Assembly: GCA_947503775.1 (NCBI GenBank)
Contig: CANNFE010000006.1
Span: 1 to 64,000 of the forward strand
Direction: 5' to 3'
DNA length: 64,000 bases
From: an uncultured Paracoccaceae bacterium
GTDB lineage: Bacteria; Pseudomonadota; Alphaproteobacteria; Rhodobacterales; Rhodobacteraceae
In this document: in pieces, positions 57,681 to 64,000 of the stretch
Layout: the number at the start of each line of letters is the position of its first letter
Numbering within the stretch: position 1 is the first letter of the stretch
Notes under the pieces: model-generated
Databases searched by the model: none
Told to the model about the DNA's origin: nothing
Seen by the model: only the letters and a program-made list of their open reading frames with translations
Translations under genes and position numbers: made by a program

Positions 57681-58346
57681 ATGATGCGGTATCTGTCCCC
57701 GATCCTTCTGGGCCTTGCGGGCTGCGCTGTTCTGATCTCGCTCGGGATCTGGCAGATGCAGCGGCTCGAATGGAAGGAAGGCGTGCTGGCGCAGATCGAG
57801 GCGCGGCTCGCCGGAGCGCCTGTCGCGTTGAGCGAGGCGCTGACCGAGGCGGAGGACGAATACCGGGCGACGCGGTTTCGCGGGGCGCCGGTCGGGGAGG
57901 CGCTTTACGTGCTTGATTCGGGGACGGCGGCGGGGACCGGGTACCGGGTGATCCAGGCGTTCGAGACCGGGGATCTGACCGTGCTGGTCGATCGCGGGCT
58001 GGTCGGTCTGGACGGGCGCAGCGCTACGCTTGCCAGCGGGCAGATGGAGGTGTCGGGGCATCTGCTTTGGCCCGATGACGTGAACAGCTCGACCCCTGCC
58101 CCGGAGGGCACCCTGTGGTTCGGGCGCGATGTGGCGGCGATGTCGCAGGTGCTGGAGACGGCGCCGGTGATGGTCGTGGTCGCGGCGACGTCGGTCGAGG
58201 ATCCTGCGGTGACGCCTTTGCCGGTGGACACGAGCGGGATTCCGAACGATCACCTGAACTATGCGATCACGTGGTTTTCGCTTGCCGCCGTCTGGCTGGC
58301 GATGACGGGCTACTGGATCTGGCGGATCAGGGCGAGGACGGCATGA
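57681..58346 (+). CDS. SURF1 family protein
   Basis: LGIWQMQRLEWKEGVLAQIE, NDHLNYAITWFSLA. Confidence 0.93.
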   Translation: MMRYLSPILLGLAGCAVLISLGIWQMQRLEWKEGVLAQIEARLAGAPVALSEALTEAEDEYRATRFRGAPVGEALYVLDSGTAAGTGYRVIQAFETGDLTVLVDRGLVGLDGRSATLASGQMEVSGHLLWPDDVNSSTPAPEGTLWFGRDVAAMSQVLETAPVMVVVAATSVEDPAVTPLPVDTSGIPNDHLNYAITWFSLAAVWLAMTGYWIWRIRARTA

Positions 58347-59734
58347 GATATGTCTCGACCCGGGGGCAAGCTCCGGAGCTGAGTTTCGAGGAGGCGATGC
58401 TGACGGGGCTCGCGCGGGATGGCGGGCTTTATGTGCCGGCCTCGGTGCCGAGGTTTTCGCACGGGGAGATCGCCGCGATGGCGGGGCAGCCTTATGAGGA
58501 GGTTGCCTACCGTGTGATGCGGCCTTTCGTGGGCGAGGCGTTTTCGGACGCCCAGTTCCGCGGTCTGATCGATGCGGCCTATGGCGGCTTTGGCCATGCG
58601 GCGCGGGCGCCGCTGGTGCAGCTTGGGCCGGGGCATCATCTGCTGGAGCTCTTTCATGGGCCGACGCTGGCCTTCAAGGATTTCGCGATGCAGCTGATCG
58701 GGCAGATGTTCGAGGCGGCGCTGACGCGGTCGGGATCGCGGGTGACGATCGTGGGGGCGACCTCGGGCGATACCGGATCGGCGGCGATCGAGGCATTTCG
58801 CGGGCTGGAGGCGGTCGATGTCTTCATCCTTTATCCGCACGGGCGCATCAGCGAGGTGCAGCGGCGGCAGATGACGACGCCTGCCGAAAGCAACGTGCAT
58901 GCGCTGGCCGTCGATGGGGATTTCGACGATTGCCAGGCGCTGGTGAAGGACATGTTCAACGATTTCGACTTCCGCGACGGCGTCGCGCTGGCGGGGGTGA
59001 ATTCGATCAATTGGGGGCGAGTGCTGGCACAGGTGGTGTATTTCTTCACCGCCGCCGTGAGCCTGGGCGCGCCGCATCGGCCGGTCAGTTTCACCGTTCC
59101 GACGGGCAATTTCGGCGATATCTATGCAGGATCGATCGCGCGGGCGATGGGGCTGCCGGTCGAGCGGCTGGTGGTGGCGACCAACCGCAACGATATCCTG
59201 CACCGGACGCTGGAGAGCGGCGCCTATGTCAAGGAAGGCGTGCATCCGACAATCAGCCCGTCGATGGATATTCAGGTGAGCTCGAATTTCGAGCGGGCGC
59301 TTTTTGATGCCTATGGGCGCGATGGCACCGCCGTTGCCGGTCAGATGGACGAGTTGAAAGAGAGCGGGGGCTTCCGGATCTCGCAGGGTGCTTATGAAGG
59401 GCTGAAGGAGATCTACGCATCGGGTCGGGTTTCCGAGGAGGAGACCTCGGACGCGATCAAGACGACCCTTGCCGGAACGGGCGAGCTTTTGTGCCCGCAT
59501 AGCGCGGTGGGCGTCGCCGTGGCGGAGCGGCATCTGGACCGGTCCGTGCCGATGGTCACGCTGGCGACGGCGCATCCGGCGAAGTTTCCCGATGCGGTGG
59601 AGGACGCAACGGGAGTGCGGCCGCCTCTTCCCTCCCGGATGGCGGACCTGTATGAGCGTTCGGAACGGGTGACGCGGGTTCCCGGAGAGCTCGCCCCGAT
59701 CCAAAGCATCATCAGGGAACGGATCGCCTCTTGA
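58343..59734 (+). CDS. thrC: Threonine synthase
   Basis: MRYVSTRGQAPELSFEEAMLTGLARDGGLYVP, FHGPTLAFKDFAMQ, VGATSGDTGSAAIEAF. Confidence 0.96.
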   Translation: MRYVSTRGQAPELSFEEAMLTGLARDGGLYVPASVPRFSHGEIAAMAGQPYEEVAYRVMRPFVGEAFSDAQFRGLIDAAYGGFGHAARAPLVQLGPGHHLLELFHGPTLAFKDFAMQLIGQMFEAALTRSGSRVTIVGATSGDTGSAAIEAFRGLEAVDVFILYPHGRISEVQRRQMTTPAESNVHALAVDGDFDDCQALVKDMFNDFDFRDGVALAGVNSINWGRVLAQVVYFFTAAVSLGAPHRPVSFTVPTGNFGDIYAGSIARAMGLPVERLVVATNRNDILHRTLESGAYVKEGVHPTISPSMDIQVSSNFERALFDAYGRDGTAVAGQMDELKESGGFRISQGAYEGLKEIYASGRVSEEETSDAIKTTLAGTGELLCPHSAVGVAVAERHLDRSVPMVTLATAHPAKFPDAVEDATGVRPPLPSRMADLYERSERVTRVPGELAPIQSIIRERIAS

Positions 59735-60996
59735 GCGTCAGTCTACACGAGTTGCCGAACGGGTTTCGTATCGTCACCGAGGCGATGCCGGGGCTTGCCT
59801 CGGCCAGTATCGGGATCTGGGTTCTGGCCGGAGGGCGCCACGAGCGCGGCGAGCAGAACGGCGTTGCGCATTTTCTTGAACATATGGCGTTCAAGGGAAC
59901 CAAGAGGCGCTCCGCCTTGCAGATTGCCGAGGCGATCGAGGATGTGGGCGGTTACATCAACGCCTATACCAGCCGCGAGATGACAGCCTATTACGCGCGG
60001 GTTCTGGAGGCGGATGTGCCTCTGGCGATGGATGTGGTCGCCGATATCGTGCTGAACCCGATCTTCGATGCGGGCGAGATCGAGGTCGAGCGCGGTGTGA
60101 TCCTGCAGGAGATCGGGCAGGCGCTGGATACGCCGGACGATATCGTGTTCGATTGGCTGCAGGAGGTCGCCTATCCCGATCAGCCGCTGGGGCGGACGAT
60201 CCTGGGGGACGAGGCCCGCGTTGCGGCGTTTTCGCGAGATGATCTGGAGGGTTTTGTCGGCGAGCATTACGGGCCGGGGCAGATGATCCTGTCGGCGGCC
60301 GGATCGGTCGATCATGACGAAATCGTCCGGCTGGCCGAGCGGCTCTTCGGACATCTGGCCCCGCTGCCCGAGCGGACGGGACTGATCCCGGCGACCTTTG
60401 CGAGCGGCGAGCGGCATGAGGTCAAGGCGCTGGAACAGGCCCATTTCGCGCTTGCGCTGGAAGGGCCGAACTATCGCGATCCGGAGATCTATACCGCGCA
60501 GATCTTTGCCACGGCCTTTGGAGGCGGGATGTCCTCGCGTCTTTTTCAGGAGGTCCGGGAGAAGCGGGGTCTGTGCTACACGATCTTTGCGCAGGCCGGC
60601 GCCTTTGAGGATACCGGGCTGACGACGATCTATGCAGGCACGAGCGCCGATCAGCTGGGCGATCTGGCGCGGCTGACCTGGGACGAACTGGCGCGGTCGG
60701 CTTCGGATATGACGGCGCAGGAAGTGGCGCGCGCCCGGGCGCAGATGAAGGCGGGGCTGCTGATGGGGCTTGAAAGTCCGTCGAGCCGTGCGGAGCGTCT
60801 GGCCCGGCTCGTGGCGATCTGGGGCCGGGTTCCGCCGCTTGAGGAGACGGTCGCGATGATCGATGCCGTCACGACGGGCGATGTGCGCGCCCATGCCGGA
60901 CGGCTGGTGTCGGAAGCGGGCGCGGCGATGGCGCTTTATGGACCTGTGGAGGGGGCACCCCGGCTCGATGCGCTGCGGCTGCCCGCGGTCGCGTGA
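59731..60996 (+). CDS. M16 family zinc peptidase (processing-peptidase-like)
   Basis: GVAHFLEHMAFKGTKRRS (HxxEH), GGYINAYTSREMTAYYARV; TTG start inferred. Confidence 0.95.
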   Translation: MSVSLHELPNGFRIVTEAMPGLASASIGIWVLAGGRHERGEQNGVAHFLEHMAFKGTKRRSALQIAEAIEDVGGYINAYTSREMTAYYARVLEADVPLAMDVVADIVLNPIFDAGEIEVERGVILQEIGQALDTPDDIVFDWLQEVAYPDQPLGRTILGDEARVAAFSRDDLEGFVGEHYGPGQMILSAAGSVDHDEIVRLAERLFGHLAPLPERTGLIPATFASGERHEVKALEQAHFALALEGPNYRDPEIYTAQIFATAFGGGMSSRLFQEVREKRGLCYTIFAQAGAFEDTGLTTIYAGTSADQLGDLARLTWDELARSASDMTAQEVARARAQMKAGLLMGLESPSSRAERLARLVAIWGRVPPLEETVAMIDAVTTGDVRAHAGRLVSEAGAAMALYGPVEGAPRLDALRLPAVA

Positions 60997-61583
60997 GCGT
61001 TCTGAGCCTGCGCCGGCGTGTGCGCCTTGAGACCGAGCGTCTGAGCCTGCGCCCGCCGACCCATGCCGATTACCGCGCCTGGATGTCGCTGCGGCAGGCC
61101 AGCCGAGAGTTCCTGACGCCGTGGGAGCCGACCTGGGCGGCGGATCATCTGAGCCGGAAGGCCTTCACCAACCGGGTCTACTGGGCGCAGCGATCCGTCG
61201 CCAATGGAACCGCGGTTCCGCTGTTTCTGATCCGGCGGGAGGATGAGGCGCTGATCGGGGCGATCACGCTCGATCATATCCGCCGGGGACCTGCTCAGGC
61301 GGGCACGACGGGCTATTGGGTGGGCGAGGCGTTCTCGCGCAAGGGGTATATGCGCGAGGCGATCGAGGCGGTGGTGCATTATGCGTTCACGCAGCTTGAT
61401 CTGAGCCGGATCGAAGCGGGCTGCCTGCCGGAGAATGTCGCCTCCCGCCGGGTTCTGGAGGCGACGGGATACAAGTACGAGGGCGTGGCGCAAAGCTATC
61501 TGCAGATCAACGGTCGGTGGCGGACGCATGTTCTTTACGCCAACCTGCGCAGCGACCGGCGCGGACGGACCGACGCGGGCTGA
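60993..61583 (+). CDS. GNAT family N-acetyltransferase (RimJ/RimL-like)
   Basis: ETERLSLRPPTHADYRAWMSLR, GYWVGEAFSRKGYMREAIEAVVHYAF, RIEAGCLPENVASRRVLEATGYKYEG. Confidence 0.93.
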   Translation: MSVLSLRRRVRLETERLSLRPPTHADYRAWMSLRQASREFLTPWEPTWAADHLSRKAFTNRVYWAQRSVANGTAVPLFLIRREDEALIGAITLDHIRRGPAQAGTTGYWVGEAFSRKGYMREAIEAVVHYAFTQLDLSRIEAGCLPENVASRRVLEATGYKYEGVAQSYLQINGRWRTHVLYANLRSDRRGRTDAG

Positions 61584-61762
61584 TCCAGGCCGGAGCGGCT
61601 TGCGCCGCACGAGATGTTTTTGCGCTCAAGGCCGCGCGGGCCGAGCGGTGCGATACCGCAGAGCCCGAAGACAGGTGCTGCGCTTTTGGGCAGGCGCGCC
61701 GATTGAGCCTTTGTGATAAGATGAAGGGGTGAGATCGGCGCGGGATGTGCTAGATTTGCCTT

Positions 61763-62572
61763 ATGCGGTATCTCATCTTTTGCCTGATCGTTCTGGCCAC
61801 GGGCGCGTCTGCGCAGGATCGGCGGCCCAGCCATTGCATCGCCATGGTCGAAGGGCCCGAGCGGCTGATGCAGGCGGGCTTTCGCGATCCGGTGGCCGAG
61901 GACACGATCCGGATCACCTATGTCGATCATGCGATGTTTCTTTTGCAGACGCCCGGAGGGATGTCGGCGGCCACGGATTTCACCGGATTTCTGGGGGCGG
62001 TCGATTTCGTCCCCGATGTCGTCACGATGAACCGGGCCCATTCGAGCCATTGGACGGCGCTGCCCGATCCGGCCATTGCGCATGTTCTTTGGGGCTGGGA
62101 GCCGGATGGAACCGCCGAGCATCACCTGGATCTGGGAGAGATGCTGGTGCGCAACGTGCCGACGGATCTTCGTTCGCGCGATGGCGGCGCGGGGGTGCAG
62201 CCGGATGGAAACTCGATCTTTATCTTCGAGGCGGGGGGGCTGTGTATCGGGCATCTGGGGCATCTGCATCACGAGCCGACAGCGGCCGATTACGCGGCTA
62301 TCGGCCGGCTGGATGTGGTGATGGCGCCCGTGGATGGCGGGCTGACGCTGGATCTGGAGACGATGATCCGGGTTCTGACGCGGCTTCGCGCGTCGATCGT
62401 CATTCCGATGCACTGGTTCGGCCCGGGCAATCTGGAGCGGTTTCTGGACGGGATGGAGGACGAGTTTGCCATCGAGCGGATGGGCAGCAACGAGATGACC
62501 GTGTCGCTGCGCGAGCTGCCGGATCGTCCGACGGTCCGGGTGCTGCAGCCGGCATGGCTGAGAGAGGAATGA
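61763..62572 (+). CDS. Secreted MBL-fold-like hydrolase
   Basis: Signal peptide; ITYVDHAMFLLQTPGGMSAATDFTGF, IGHLGHLHHEP, IPMHWFGPGN. Confidence 0.75.
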   Translation: MRYLIFCLIVLATGASAQDRRPSHCIAMVEGPERLMQAGFRDPVAEDTIRITYVDHAMFLLQTPGGMSAATDFTGFLGAVDFVPDVVTMNRAHSSHWTALPDPAIAHVLWGWEPDGTAEHHLDLGEMLVRNVPTDLRSRDGGAGVQPDGNSIFIFEAGGLCIGHLGHLHHEPTAADYAAIGRLDVVMAPVDGGLTLDLETMIRVLTRLRASIVIPMHWFGPGNLERFLDGMEDEFAIERMGSNEMTVSLRELPDRPTVRVLQPAWLREE

Positions 62573-63987
62573 CGGCCCTTAAGCCCGTGACATCGGTTGA
62601 TGCAAGGCTGCGGCAGGTCGTGCCGGAGGCCGCCTTTCGCGATCTGGAGCCGCGCTATCTGGAAGAGCCGCGCGGGCGCTATGCGGGGCGCGAGGGGCAG
62701 GTGATCGCTCCGGCCTCGACCCAGGAGGTTGCGGCTATCATCCAAGTGGCGGCCGAGGCCCATATCCCGGTCGTGCCCTATGGGGGCGGGACTGGGCTGG
62801 TCGGCGGGCAGATTGCGCCGGACGGGATCGCGCCGATCATCCTGTCGCTGGAGCGGATGACCCGGATCCGCCAGGTCTATCCGCTTGAAAACGCGATGGT
62901 GGTCGAGGCGGGCGCGATCTTGGCGGATGTCCAGGTAGCCGCCGCGGAGGCGGGTCGGCTTTTTCCGTTGTCGCTGGCCTCGGAAGGATCGGCGCGGATC
63001 GGCGGGCTTTTGGCGACGAATGCGGGCGGGATCAATACGCTGCGCTACGGCAATGCGCGCGATCAGGTGCTGGGGCTTGAGGCGGTCTTGCCGGATGGGA
63101 CGATCTGGAATGGGCTGACGCGGCTTCGCAAGAACAACACAGGATACGATTTGCGGCATCTGCTGATTGGGGCAGAAGGCACGCTGGGCGTGATTACGGC
63201 GGCGGCGTTGCGGCTGCAACCGCGTCCGGTGGAAGAGGGGACGGCTGTCTTTGTCGTGCCCTCGCCCGAGGCGGCGCTGGATCTGCTGGCCTTGGCCGGA
63301 GAGCGGGTGGGCAGCGGTGTGCAGGCCTTCGAGCTGATCGGGCGGATGGGTCTGGAGTTCTTGGCCGAAACGATGCCGGACGTGCGGTTGCCGTTCACGG
63401 AGGCGCCGGACTGGATGGTTCTGGTTGATCTGGGGCTACCAGCGGGGCAATCGCAGGAGACAATGCTGGAGCAGCTCTTCGAGGCGGCGGTGAAGGCCGG
63501 GATCGTGACGGATGGCGTGATCGCGCAATCAGAGGCGCAGCGGGCCGAGTTCTGGGCCGTACGCGAAAGCATCCCCGAGGCGAACCGCCGGATCGGCTCG
63601 GTCAGCTCGCACGATATCTCGGTTCCGCTTGGGGCGATTCCGGACTTCATCCGGCGGGGCGATGAGGCGATCGCCCGGATCGGAGAGTTTCGGGTCAACT
63701 GCTTTGGACATGTGGGCGACGGGAACCTGCACTACAACGTCTTTCCGGAGCCGGGCCGCTCGCGGGCGGATCATGAGGCGGAGCGGCCGCTGGTGAAGCG
63801 GGCGGTACATGATCTGGTGGACGAGATGGGCGGCTCGGTCAGCGCCGAGCACGGGATCGGCCGGCTGAAGGTCGAGGATCTCGAGCGATATGGCGATCCG
63901 GGAAAGCTGATGGCGATGCGGGCGATCAAGGCGGCGCTGGATCCGGCGGGGATCATGAATCCGGGGGCGGTTTTGCGGGCGGTTTAG
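62569..63987 (+). CDS. FAD-binding oxidoreductase (GlcD/D-2-hydroxyacid dehydrogenase-like)
   Basis: VPYGGGTGLVGGQIAPDG, NAGGINTLRYGNARDQVLGLEAVLPDG, FGHVGDGNLHYNVFPEPG. Confidence 0.93.
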   Translation: MTALKPVTSVDARLRQVVPEAAFRDLEPRYLEEPRGRYAGREGQVIAPASTQEVAAIIQVAAEAHIPVVPYGGGTGLVGGQIAPDGIAPIILSLERMTRIRQVYPLENAMVVEAGAILADVQVAAAEAGRLFPLSLASEGSARIGGLLATNAGGINTLRYGNARDQVLGLEAVLPDGTIWNGLTRLRKNNTGYDLRHLLIGAEGTLGVITAAALRLQPRPVEEGTAVFVVPSPEAALDLLALAGERVGSGVQAFELIGRMGLEFLAETMPDVRLPFTEAPDWMVLVDLGLPAGQSQETMLEQLFEAAVKAGIVTDGVIAQSEAQRAEFWAVRESIPEANRRIGSVSSHDISVPLGAIPDFIRRGDEAIARIGEFRVNCFGHVGDGNLHYNVFPEPGRSRADHEAERPLVKRAVHDLVDEMGGSVSAEHGIGRLKVEDLERYGDPGKLMAMRAIKAALDPAGIMNPGAVLRAV

Positions 63988-64000
63988 GTTGCCGTTTCGG

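Noticed and set aside
61729-62568. Upstream extension of the FAD-oxidoreductase ORF
   Set aside because: Overlaps the secreted MBL-like gene in another frame; start at 62569 matches the conserved N-terminus.
1-64000. tRNA/rRNA genes, CRISPR arrays, prophage or multi-gene defence island
   Set aside because: None recognised by eye; a covariance-model scan would be needed to exclude small RNAs.

Overview
This is a 64 kb, high-GC chromosomal window whose gene content and order look like an alphaproteobacterium of the Rhodobacteraceae/Roseobacter type (gcrA, ctaC-ctaB-ctaG-ctaE-surf1-thrC-M16 order, meaB, Hint/RTX proteins). Most of it is ordinary: a siderophore-type Fe ABC operon, a spermidine/putrescine-type ABC operon, tatD/holB/tmk, gltX, ettA, cobB, rpmB, meaB, hrpB, gnd, argF/argD, gcrA, the cytochrome oxidase assembly operon, thrC and an M16 peptidase. 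Accessory-looking parts are 1-5.5 kb (end of a large repeat protein, an IS481-type element, a decayed IS6-type element) and 31.6-39.8 kb (an SRAP variant, a cold-shock pair around a BrnA-like gene, an RTX-Hint protein, a decayed glycosyltransferase, a RAYT/REP locus). The points most worth a second look are: (i) an SRAP/YedK-family protein whose catalytic Cys2 is replaced by Pro; (ii) a RAYT-type transposase gene with REP palindromes translated in frame inside the ORF and one in-frame TAA; (iii) three phased 22-bp TCTAGA-centred palindromes just upstream of a start codon; (iv) a dispersed intergenic motif GCATATTT-n-GCCAGATGAAG found many times in the window; (v) an IS481-type element whose transposase stop codon appears to be supplied by its CTAG target site. 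No tRNA, rRNA or CRISPR array was recognised. All calls come from reading the sequence only; no database search was run.
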